Shown one piece after another: positions 1 through 10,300 of a DNA stretch of 64,000 bases. The DNA comes from Candidula unifasciata. Its lineage: Eukaryota > Mollusca > Gastropoda > Stylommatophora > Geomitridae. The notes below the pieces were generated by a model. The model was not told where the DNA came from. It did no database searches and saw only the letters and a list, made by a program, of their open reading frames with translations. Location of the stretch: NCBI GenBank assembly GCA_905116865.2, contig CAJHNH020000801.1, forward strand, positions 1 to 64,000, written 5' to 3'. The first letter of the stretch is position 1. Every line of letters starts with the position of its first letter. The position numbers and the translations under genes are program-made.

Positions 1-185
1 CCCGGGGGCCTGAAAAGAATTGCCCACCTGTGTCGCCTTTCCACGAAATCTGAGAACAGCGACGTTCCTCATTCCCCATATCATGGGTACCCATTTCCAA
101 AGGCTGGGTGAACCCGGAAGCCGCCCGGTTTGAAACCCCAAACCGTGGGCTGCAGCAAGTTGAGCGGAATTTGAAAGCGAGTTTA
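1..185 (-). mobile_element. tRNA-derived SINE (family D), truncated by window edge
   Basis: Reverse-complement relative of 63708-64000. Shared landmarks on the minus strand include CTGCAGCCCA, a B-box-like GTTTCAAACCGGGCGG, GGTTCACCCAGCCT and GGCGACACAGG. The identity is moderate, so this is an old copy. Confidence 0.7.
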
Positions 186-224
186 TCGACTACGCTAATG
201 GCCCCCAAGATAGATGATGATACA

Positions 225-376
225 TAGATGGTAAGGTAAAACGATAGATAGGTCGGTAAATAGATAGTAGAATAGATAGGAAAGATAGACAGACAGACAG
301 ACAGACAGACGACAGACAGACAGACATACAGACCAGAACAGACGGACAGACAGGACAGACAGACAGACAGCCAGAG

Positions 377-411
<35 letters not shown>

Positions 412-525
412 AATAGATAGTACTTAGATTAGATCGATACGATAGATCGAATCGATAGAATAGATAGATAGATAGATAGTATAAGATAGATAGCTAGATA
501 GATAGATAGGCTAGATAGATAGACC
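225..525. repeat. (GATA)n/(GACA)n microsatellite
   Basis: Interrupted GATA and GACA tetranucleotide runs over about 300 bases. No gene signal inside. Confidence 0.95.
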
Positions 526-804
526 AAATACTAGACAACTGTACAATAAGGGGCAACAAGTGAACGCCATTTGCAGACCACAAAACAACAAGCAGACAAA
601 AACGATAGGAACTCCGACCATCCAGGTGTGTCTCGCAGCTGTTATCGGTTTCTCGGCTACCCGCTGACGAGGGGACATGTTTGTGGTGACGGCTGCAAGT
701 TCCTAAAGTCACCACAGTGCCGTGGGTCTTCCACGTGTTGGGTATTAAGGAGATTAGCAACGTCTGACGACACTCGGCAGAATACGAAATCAGACAAACG
801 CTAG

Positions 805-1065
805 GAATAAAGCCAGTCTTACAGGTCATCAAAGAACAACATATGAAGTGGTTTCTAACAAGAATGCTCTGGTACTAGTTACCACAGCGAGCCACACTAA
901 AAAGTTACAACGGGTATAGAGCGAGTGGAAGACCTCGGAAATTATGGATTGATGGTATTAAGAACAGCCTTACAGAAATGAACATCAGTCCTAATAGTGC
1001 TCTTGACAGATCTCATCAACAAACGTTACATCTGACCCCGACACTTCGCTGAGGTACAAGGTGGA
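805..1065 (+). mobile_element. Non-LTR retrotransposon 3' fragment
   Basis: Similar to 30430-30720: both carry degenerate codons for the C-terminal tail of a LINE reverse-transcriptase protein (an LVKEQ-like segment, then ARGRPxKxW) and end in CACTTCGCTGAGGTA followed by a GAA-rich tail. Frameshifts and stops show it is dead. Confidence 0.6.
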
Positions 1066-1190
1066 AGAAAAAAAAAGATGAAGAAAAAGAAGAAGGGTAG
1101 GAGGAAGAGGGGAGGAGGAGGAGAAGAAGATGGAGAAGAAGATGATGATGATGATGATGATGATGACGTTGATGATGATGACATTCAGAG
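1066..1190. repeat. Purine-rich GAA/GAT tract
   Basis: Runs of A, GAA, GGA and GAT that grew from the LINE tail on the left. The predicted polypeptides here are low complexity. Confidence 0.9.
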
Positions 1191-1525
1191 AGATTTCTCA
1201 CTAGATCTTTACTAGTCAAGGTTACGGATACTTTTTATTCTTTCATCATCCTTTTCTTCGCCCAGCTACCTCAGTGATGTTTTTGCGTCTGTGTGCTTTA
1301 AGTGAAAACCGTAAAGGTGTGAAAGAAATTAAAATAACCATGCCACTGTATTGTAACCTATCAATACTGCTGTCACGGATGTCAAGAGCTGTAACCATGC
1401 GAGATCTCGGGGCAGACCAGCGGTATCATCATAGTCACAACATAAAAAGGGAATGTTTGCCTCATTTTCAAAATGAACAAAGTAATTATGCTTCAGCCAC
1501 TCAAGTTCACCTTTCTCATTATCAC
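1191..1525. other. No gene recognised
   Basis: Unique-looking sequence. The 95-codon open frame at 1274-1561 has no recognisable domain and runs into the minisatellite, so I do not call it a gene. Confidence 0.5.
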
Positions 1526-2190
1526 ATAGCAGGTCTCAGCACAGCCTGCAGGTCCTTTTAAGAACATCGCTCTCATCACAGCCTACAAGTCCTTTTAAGA
1601 ACATCACTCTTATCACAGCCTGCAGGTCCTTTTAAGAACATCGCTCTCATCACAGCCTGCAGGTCATTTTAAGAACATCGCTCTCATCACAGCCTGCAGG
1701 TCCTTTTAAGAACATCGCTCTCATCACAGCCTGCAGGTCCTTTTAAGAACATCACTCTTATCACAGCCTGCAGGTGATTTTAAAGAACATCACTCTTATC
1801 ACAGCCTGCAGGTCCTTTTAAGAACATCACTCTTATCACAGCCTGCAGGTCCTTTTAAGAACATCGCTCTCATCACAGCCTGCAGGTCCTTTTAAGAACA
1901 TCACTCTTATCACAGCCTGCAGGTGATTTTAAAGAACATCACTCTTATCACAGCCTGCAGGTGATTTTAAAGAACATCACTCTTATCACAGCCTGCAGGT
2001 GATTTTAAGAACATCACTCTTATCACAGCCTGCAGGTGATTTTAAGAACATCACTCTTATCACAGCCTGCAGGTGATTTTAAGAACATCACTCTTATCAC
2101 AGCCTGCAGGTGATTTTAAGAACATCACTCTTATCACAGTGTGCAGTTCATTTAAAGAACATTACTCTCATCACAGCCTGCCTAAAGAAA
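1526..2190. repeat. 37 bp minisatellite, about 17 copies
   Basis: Unit of about 37 bp containing CACAGCCTGCAGGT and TTTTAAGAACATC. Two unit types alternate (GTCCTTTTAAG and GTGATTTTAAG). The unit resembles the start of the adjoining LINE-like 3' end at 2155-2400, so the array probably expanded from it. Confidence 0.95.
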
Positions 2191-2400
2191 CTCTGTCTCT
2201 CACCACATCCACTTTCCTACCCAAGGTGTCAATTGTATTCTCTGCCCATCTTCTTACTGGTCGGCTCCTGCCCCTCTTTTCTTGCACCAAGCCTTCTGTC
2301 ACTCTTCTTTCCAATCCGCCTCTCCTGGAAGTGTGAAGGCGAATTTACTGTGAAGGTAAATGCATGATAGTGAAGATGTACTGGCTATAAAAGCATACAG
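2155..2400 (-). mobile_element. LINE 3'-end fragment
   Basis: Closely follows the segment at 47755-47940 (shared CTCTCATCACxGxCTGCCTAA, then CTGCCCATCTTC and CTCCTGCCCCTC-like blocks). That copy has target duplications and an (ATG)n tail on the minus strand. Confidence 0.5.
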
Positions 2401-2544
2401 AGCTGAAGAACTTGCTAGAGAGAAACAAAAGACATTTAGGCGTGCAGTGAAGACAGTGACGTTCTGTAAAGGATAGGCTGATTGGCACAACTTTGAGTGA
2501 TCTGCACTACAGTGCTCTATACATATATATGTTTCCAGACCCAT

Positions 2545-2760
2545 TAACACTCAATGGGTCATGTGATCAACATCACGCCGACCACCTTTACTTCCCTGGC
2601 CTTTACCTGCTACTTATTTTAGGCTGGGTTGACCTGGCAGCTTAAGTCATTTTTTCAAAACATATCGAAATTCAGCTCGACGTAGATTTGATCAACTGAC
2701 CTTAAACCCCCACAAGTTGCAGACTAGCCACTACACCACGACAGTTTCCACACTTAAAAA
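2545..2760 (-). mobile_element. tRNA-derived SINE (family B)
   Basis: On the minus strand a tRNA-like head (GTGGTGTAGTGGCTAG, then GGGGGTTTAAGG) leads to the body marks AGGTCAACCCAGCCT and GGCGTGATGTTGATCAC shared with copies at 12056, 21213, 25965, 38610 and 45663. Confidence 0.65.
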
Positions 2761-2914
2761 ACAACAAAGAGCAAACATGACTATGACAAGACCACAACAC
2801 TGAAAATCATACTGATAATATGTGTATTAACATGAATGATCAAATCTACATTAAAGTGAGAAAAAAAATTCGGAAAAGGGGGGGGGGGAATTCGGGGGGT
2901 CTAGTTTTCGTCAC

Positions 2915-3065
2915 AACCATCAGAGTAAAATAAGCTCATTGCCAGTTTTCTCTGGTTGTTTTCGGGGACAACCATTAGAGTTTAAAGAGATCACTGCCAG
3001 TTTTCTCTGGTTGTTTTCGTGGACAACCATTAGAGTTTAAAGAGTTCATTACCATTTTTCTCAAG
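2915..3065. repeat. ~59 bp imperfect tandem repeat, 2.5 copies
   Basis: Unit built on GTTTTCTCTGGTTGTTTTCG and ACAACCATTAGAGTTTAAAG. GGTTGT and ACAACC within the unit can pair as a short hairpin. Confidence 0.8.
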
Positions 3066-3171
3066 AGTACAATGAGCTCTTGACAATAGTCTGCAACATA
3101 AGAAAAAATCCCAGGACTGTTCCCAAAAAACGGGGGACGAAAGGTCACCTTGATTTAAATGACATAAAACT

Positions 3172-3645
3172 CCTCAATTGTGCAACTTAACATTCAAATC
3201 ACTAACAATTGTGCAACTTAACATTCAAATCACTAACAATTGTGCAACTTAACATTCAAATCACTAACAATTGTGCAACTTAACATTCAAATCACTAACA
3301 ATTGTGCAACTTAACATTCAAAATCACTAACAATTGTGCAACTTAACATTCAAATCACTAACAATTGTGCAACTTAACATTCAAATCACTAACAATTGTG
3401 CAACTTAACATTCAAATCACTAACAATTGTGCAACTTAACATTCAAATCACTAACAATTGTGCAACTTAACATTCAAATCACTAACAATTGTGCAACTTA
3501 ACATTCAAATCACTAACAATTGTGCAACTTAACATTCAAATCACTAACAATTGTGCAAGTGGACATTCAAATCACTAACAATTGTGCAAGTGGACATTCA
3601 AATCACTAACAATTGTGCAAGTGGACATTCAAATCACTAACTGCT
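3172..3645. repeat. 31 bp minisatellite, about 15 copies
   Basis: Nearly perfect unit containing CAATTGTGCAACTTAACATT then CAAATCACTAA. The last three units share a change to GCAAGTGGACATT, showing a local subfamily. It lies in the 3' flank of the ASB gene. Confidence 0.97.
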
Positions 3646-3779
3646 GATAGGTCAAATGAACGCTACCAGTCTTAAGCAGTGTGTTCTGTGTGGCTGGTCT
3701 TCTCTGCGGATCTAAACTATTGTGTAATGTAAACCCTAAATTTTAATTTTTTTTTACAGTTAATCATATCAATAACTTA

Positions 3780-4075
3780 TTCTTCTTCGGTGTTCGCCAA
3801 AGAGGAAGAGGAAGAAGGATGAGAGGGAGGAAGAGGTATGAGGAGAAGAATGAGAAGGAGAAGGAAAAAGGAAGAACGAGGAGGAGAAACAGGAGGAAGA
3901 AGAAGGATCAGGAGGAAGAAGAAGGAGGAGTTGGAGGAAGAAGGATGAATAGACAGAAGAAGAAGGAAGATGGAGGAAGAAGAAGAAGGAGGAGAAGATG
4001 GGGGGAAGAATAAGGAGAAGGAGGAAGAAGAAGGTAAAGAAGGAAGAAGAAGAAGAACAGCCAACTCAGAACAGG
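3780..4075. repeat. Polypurine (GAA/GGA) tract
   Basis: About 290 bases with almost only purines on the plus strand. The open frames on both strands are low-complexity artefacts. It begins about 160 bases past the ASB stop, so a long 3' UTR would carry its pyrimidine strand. Confidence 0.9.
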
Positions 4076-4233
4076 TCTTACAAACAAAAACCAGCTTGCT
4101 ATGGACTGACCAAGTGCTGGTGCTATAGCAGGAGATAAAAGGCAGCAAAGAGAGGGTTTTCTTGAGCACAGTCTGTCATAAACTTGTGTCTGCCAATGTA
4201 GTATTCCTTGGGAATGCTGAGATTCATCTCAAG

Positions 4234-4383
4234 CTACATCTCTGGATCCAAGACAGAAACATCCTCAGCATCAACATCAAACAGTTTCAGGAAAGACTTC
4301 AGAGGGTCAGGTATTGGCAGCGAGTTCACCGTACTTATAATCTCTCGATGCTCCCTGACAGTGATGAGATGGGATCGTAAAAC
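4234..4383 (-). CDS. ASB gene exon 8 (SOCS-box cullin box and stop)
   Basis: Residues 493-541 and TAG at 4236-4234. Acceptor TTTCTAG precedes 4383. The peptide starts VLRSHLITVREHREI, carries LPIPDPLKSFL (the LPxP cullin-box pattern) and ends in an acidic tail. It continues exon 7 in phase 0. The 3' UTR is to the left. A minus-strand ATTAAA at 3746-3741 is a weak polyadenylation-signal candidate, and the intervening UTR would be the pyrimidine strand of the purine tract at 3780-4075. Confidence 0.9.
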   Translation of the reverse strand, partial: VLRSHLITVREHREIISTVNSLPIPDPLKSFLKLFDVDAEDVSVLDPEM

Positions 4384-7300
4384 CTAGAAACAGAAATATC
4401 CCGGACAAATTTCAGTGTCTGTTCCACGGAGGTTCTCAAGAACAGTCAGAACAGAGCTGAGCTATGAACCAACATTATATCATTTGGAACATTCTCAGAA
4501 GGTTCAGTCCCCATCTTCAGCAGCCAGTGCAGAGTTACAATTCTTCTTCCTCTTCTTCTTCTTCTGCACATTGACTGGCTGTAAACTCCAGCTGGGCGTT
4601 TGTCCAACCTTGGATTTTAGTCTTGTTCCAGAATCTGAGTGTTACATGCACTTTCGTTTTACAGATATGACTTTTTTTTGTATGCAGGCTGTTGGTTCCT
4701 TGCCTCTAAGGCAGATGCACTCTTACTATGAAGGAAGCCCCCAATTAGTCGACTCTTATGACATGCTTGTTTGGGAAGCAGTGGGTCTATACTTGTTTCC
4801 TCCCACAAAGGGGCCTCGGCACCCACACAGGGAAGTTCTAATTCTCAGTCTTCTTCTTCACAATCATCGGCAGTAAACTCCGGTAGAAAGTTCTTGGTTG
4901 TTCATCCCATTCTGGACTTTGATCCTGTTCCAGAACCTGAGTTTTGTGTGCACATCCATCGTACAGATCTGGCTAATTTGTATGCAGGCTGGTGGTTCCT
5001 TGCCCCTCATGCACTTCAACTCTTTAGGAAATGCGCTTTATTAGTTGATTGCTGGGGGAGGGAAGGGGGTCGATGTTCTTCAAAATGCTGGTTCGTGTTT
5101 CTCAAAATTCAGCCGCAGAATCTAACTGGGGAAAACAAAATAAAATATCTAACGTAGAATATTTAGGATCTAATTGATTCCCCGTGTGGACTCTAATGGG
5201 GAGAAAACAAAAACAGACCCAATGCCTGCCTAAAAGCATGTTGTAAGAGTTGATTAAATGAACGTTTCCTGTGAAGTCGGACTACATCTGCCTGTGAGAC
5301 AAGGAACCAACAGTCTGCATGCAAATGAGTCAGATCTTCGGAACAGATGTGCATGCGACACTCAATTTCTGGAAAAGACTAGAGTCCAGAAGTGGATGAA
5401 CAACCAGAACTTTTCACTGGAGTTTAAAGCCGGTAAACGCAAAGAAGAAAGAAGATCAAATTGGTGAATGAAACTCCATGTGTCAACCACCTTTACAAGA
5501 CCAAATGCCAAAGACATAAGTACACACCCTTAAACTTATAAGACTGCAGGTCACACCTGGCTGGTGTATCTGCTAAGAATACCCTAATTATAACTTCTCT
5601 GGAAGTTGAACGAGGTATCCGGGATCTGCCTTTCTGGTCTGCCACCCAGACTAATCAAATTTATCTACAACCTTCTGTTTCATGGACTTTCAATCAATTC
5701 TGATACAGACAATTTTTCAGCCACGATGTCAAATTCTCCAGTATCTTCTCTCACTTTCCTTCTGCCTCTCTTCCTCCTCTAACCTTTCTTACTTTCACGA
5801 TGTATTCCAGTTTTCTCTTTGTCATGATGTGACCAAAGAATGTAGACAGTCTCTTTCTGGTGAAGGTAATCAGTTTTCTTCATGACTCTATTTATGTAAT
5901 GATATCTTTATTACTCTTTTATCTGCCCATGGTGTTTATATCATTTATAAAACCAAGTCGGCTCTGTGGCTAAGTCGATGCAAACGCTTCGTAATGCCAG
6001 GGTGCCGGGTTCGATCCCAGCCACGGGCCATGCGCCTTGCATTTTGACAGAGGTATCAGGGGACCAACCGTCCAAAAAGCAATGGCAAACTACTGGACAT
6101 AAATTTGCCTAGAGAAACCACACAACAGCCAGGGGCTGCTAGGGTTGGTTCTGCAACGACCTGTAAAGGATACGCAACTAACCTTTTATAAAACCAACTA
6201 TCCACCACCTCCACGCAATTTTTTAACTAAGTGATTAACTGTCCATGATTCACGCTGATATTTCAGGATGGGAATTATAAAGCTCTCTAGAATTCTCCAC
6301 CTCACCCCAAACGACGTAAAAAGACAGCATATAATTTTCTTCATATTGTGAAATGCTGATTTTGCTTCAGCTTTTCTAAATTTAATCTGTAAACTTCTTC
6401 TTCTGCTCTAGTCCTGTTCTTCCTGTCAGCATCAAGTTTTGAAGAGGCATCAGGTGCAAGCCTTGGTGTGTGTTATGTAGATGTTCATATTAGCGGCCTA
6501 GGATATTCTTTCTATCCATAGCGTATGTAGTCTACCTCTAGTTCTGCTTTCATTGTGTCTAACAGGGTTCTCTTTGCTGCACTGTCTGGTGGTAGTCTTG
6601 ATACATGTCTGAACCATCTGATCTGTTGCCTCTTGATGTAGTTTAGTACTGGTTCCGTCCCAAACAAGGTATGGTGTACACCTTGAGTTGTGAAGGTCCT
6701 GGGTTCAAGCCCCGGTAAAGGCTGGGATTTTTTCACGTGGACTTCTAGTAATTTTTCCTAGTCTCTGGGTAGTAGGATCGGATGCCCATGTGTATTCTTG
6801 CGCACGTAAAAAAAAAATCCCTTGGCAGTTGGAAATCAAACAGATTAGACTAACAGCGCTGCCTGGGCAAAATTTGGAGTTAAAAATCTACCCAAAGTAT
6901 TTCAGGATCCTCGCCGGTGCAACGGAGTTCGTGCACTGAGCTGAGATTCTTCTGACTCAGGCTTGAGTTAGAAGTAGAACGGAGCACTTATGGGTTACAC
7001 ATGTGTGCTATGATGTTGATCCATTGTATAAACATTTTAAAAAAACATTTTTTTTTAACTAATATCATCATTTATGGTTCTGTCTCTTCTGTATGATTCA
7101 TCGCAGATATTTCATTTTTGTTGTTCTGATTTTTCTTTGTAATTTGTAAACTAAATTAACATAAAATTATGGCTAGAAAAACTAACCAAAAGAAAGAAAA
7201 AACACTGATATGAGCATAAATGACCAACCTTCCTGCAGCTTGCCAACAAGGATGGGACAGTCTTAAATGATGTGATCATAAATCTGTGAAGTCGATCTTG

Positions 7301-10300
7301 GGTATCATCCCGACCTGGAAGTACAATCCAAGTCTCCTCGTTCAGGTCCCAGCCAGCTCTGGCCAAATACAAGGCCTCCTTCAGCAACCCAGAGTAAGCC
7401 AACCAGAAGAGTGGAGAGTGTCTGAATGTACAAGTATTCAAGAGTGACTGCACATGTACAAGTATTCAAGAGTGTCTGTAAATGTTCAGGTATTTAACAG
7501 TGTCTGTAAATGTTCAGGTATTTAAGAGTGTCTGTTAATGTTCATGTATTTAACAGTGTATGTAAATGTTCAGGTATTTAAGAGTGTCTGTGAATGTTCA
7601 GGTATTTAAGAGTGTCTGTGAATGTTCAGGTATTTAAGAGTGTCTGTAAATGTTCAGGTATTTGAGAGTGTGTGTAAATGTTCAAGTATTTGAGAGTGTA
7701 TGTAAATGTTCAAGTATTTGAGAGTGTATGTAAATGTACAAGAATGCTATTTCTTCTTCGAATTCTGTAAACTGTTTTTTTTTAAATATACTCAGGTTGG
7801 CATCTGAAAGGTGTATGAAGAAGAAGTGGAAGAGGGAGGATAGGGGTTGAAAGGATAGGAAAATTAAAAAAGGGGGGGTGGGAAGAAAGCGAGTGAGGGC
7901 AGGGGGTTGGAAAGAATGAATTAAAACAAGCAGGAGGATTTTGTTTTTTAAAGCGTAAAAGGGGTTTTGGTGGGGGATAAGAAGGAGAATATGAAGCAGA
8001 AAGAGAAGGAGAATATGAAGCAGAAAGAGAAGGAGAATATGAAGCAGAAATAGAAGGAGAATATAAAGCAGAAATAGAATGAGAATATGAAGCAGAAATA
8101 GAAGGAGAATATGAAGCAGAAATAGAAGGAGAATTTGAAGCAGAAATAGAAGGAGAATATGAAGCAGAAATAGAAGAAGAATATGAAGCAGAGATAGGAG
8201 GAGAATATGAAGCAGAAATAGAAGGAGAATATGTAGCAGAAATAAAAAGAAAAATATGTAGCAGAAATAAAAGGAGAATCATCATCATCATCATCAGGTG
8301 CCTTGCAGACTGGCGTGGGCGATCAATCCTCTCCATAATCTGCAATCGCCTGCAGCATGTATCAGTTTGATTGCCGACACACCTCCATGCCATGCAACAA
8401 GACTGTCAAGCATTTTCTCTCGTTGTCTTCCTCTATCCCTCCTTCCACAGATCATTCCAGTGGTCACAACATGTTCTATTTTCCCTCTTCTCATAACATG
8501 GCCGAAAAATGAAAATGATGACTGTCTCCTTCTGATGTCAGTGATAAGTTGTCTTTGGGCTCTCGTCTCTTTCAAAACCTCTTGGTTGCTCTTTTTGGCT
8601 GTCCAAGGTATTCTAAGCATTCTTCTGTAAAACCACATTTTTGAGGCCTCTAGAAATTGTTTGGCCTGCCTACCGATTGTCCAGGATTCACAGCCATATG
8701 TTAAAACTGGATGTATGTAGCAAGCAAGAATTCTTTTTCTAACTCTCAATGAAAAGGAAATATTGCATAAGATGTTTTTCATTTTATAAAATGCAGTTTT
8801 TGCCTGTTCTATTCTGTTTCTTATCTCAGTTATGCATCTTCCATCTGATGTTATCCATGTGCCCAGATACTTAAATTTCTGTACTTGTCCTAAAATAACA
8901 CCATCGACTTTTATTACATATTTAGGAATGATTCGTTTCTTTGATACCACCATTACTTCTGTCTTCCCATTATTCAAACTGAGGCCCATTCTTCCACTTT
9001 CTAACACCACAATGTCTATCATTTCTTGTAGTTCTTTCTGACTTGTTGCTATCAAGACTGTGTCATCAGCATAACGTAAACTGTTTATATTGTGCCCACC
9101 AACCACAATTCCAGGCATTATTAATTAAAGATCTCATTATTTATTCACTGTATTTTGGAAAACAAATCAGGTGATAGTACACACCCTTGTCGTACGCCCC
9201 TCTTTATGCTTTGAAATGTATCTAAACAGTTGTTAATTCTTATAGCTGCTGTTTGCTGCCAATACATATTCTTTATTATTCGTAGATCTTTCCCATCAAT
9301 GTTATATTCTTCTAACAGTTTGATTACTTCATGCTTCACACAGTCAAATGTTTTTGTATAGTCTATGAAGCACAAGTACAAATCAGTCTTTACTTCTATA
9401 GCTCTTTCTGACAATGTCCTTAGGATGTATATGGCATTGTTCGTACCTTTTCCTTCTACAAATCCACATTGTTCATCGCTGATTTCTGGTTTAATTTTGT
9501 TTCTTATTCTTCTCATAATTATTCTCAGTAAAATTTTAGTCACGTGACTCATAAGACTTATTGTGCGATGGTCTTCACATTTTAAAGTGCCTGGTTTCTT
9601 TGGCAGAGCTATAAATATGGATTTTAAAAGGTCATTTGGAATTTACCCACTATTATAAATATCATTTAAAAGTTTAGTTATTATTTCAATTCCAAAATTT
9701 CCCAGTGCTTCGATTTCTTCCAGTCAGACGTTGTCTGGCCTAGGTGCTTTTACTTTCTTCATATAATGTATTGCATCCTCAACTTCTGCAGTCATTATTG
9801 GTGGACCATCATTGTTGGTCTGCAGTTCTACATCTGGTCTATTATCATCATACAATTCCCCTATATACTCTGTCCATCTGTTAATTATATTACTATGTCC
9901 CATTAATAAGTCACAATCTTTTGATTTCTTTTATGTGTCATCTTTCCTGTTAACATATTTATCTGTTGGTACATGGAATGTGAGTCTTTCCTGAAGGAAA
10001 GAAGGAGAATATGAAGGAGAAATAAAAGGAGAATATAAAGCTGAAATAAAAGAAAAATATGAAGCAGAAATAAAAGGAGACTATGAAGCTGAAATAAAAG
10101 GAGAAATAAAAAGAGAATATGAAGCACAAATAAAAAGAGAATATGAAGCACAAATAAAAAGAGAATATGAAGCACAAATAAAAAGAGAATATGAAGCACA
10201 AATAAAAGGAGAATATGAAGCACAAATAAAAGGAGAATATGAAGCAGAAATAAAAGCAGAAATAAAAGGAGAATATGAATGAACTACATAATCAACTTTC

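Noticed and set aside
1526..3645. Regular direct repeats that might be CRISPR arrays
   Set aside because: Units are contiguous with no variable spacers, and the context is a eukaryotic genome with introns.
4415..5157. Plus-strand open frames of 128-153 codons
   Set aside because: They run through two GAA-tail repeat copies, and the same peptides recur at other copies of the repeat.
7782..8393. 203-codon open frame on the minus strand
   Set aside because: Almost entirely the 24 bp minisatellite translated as SISASYSP repeats; no start context or domain.
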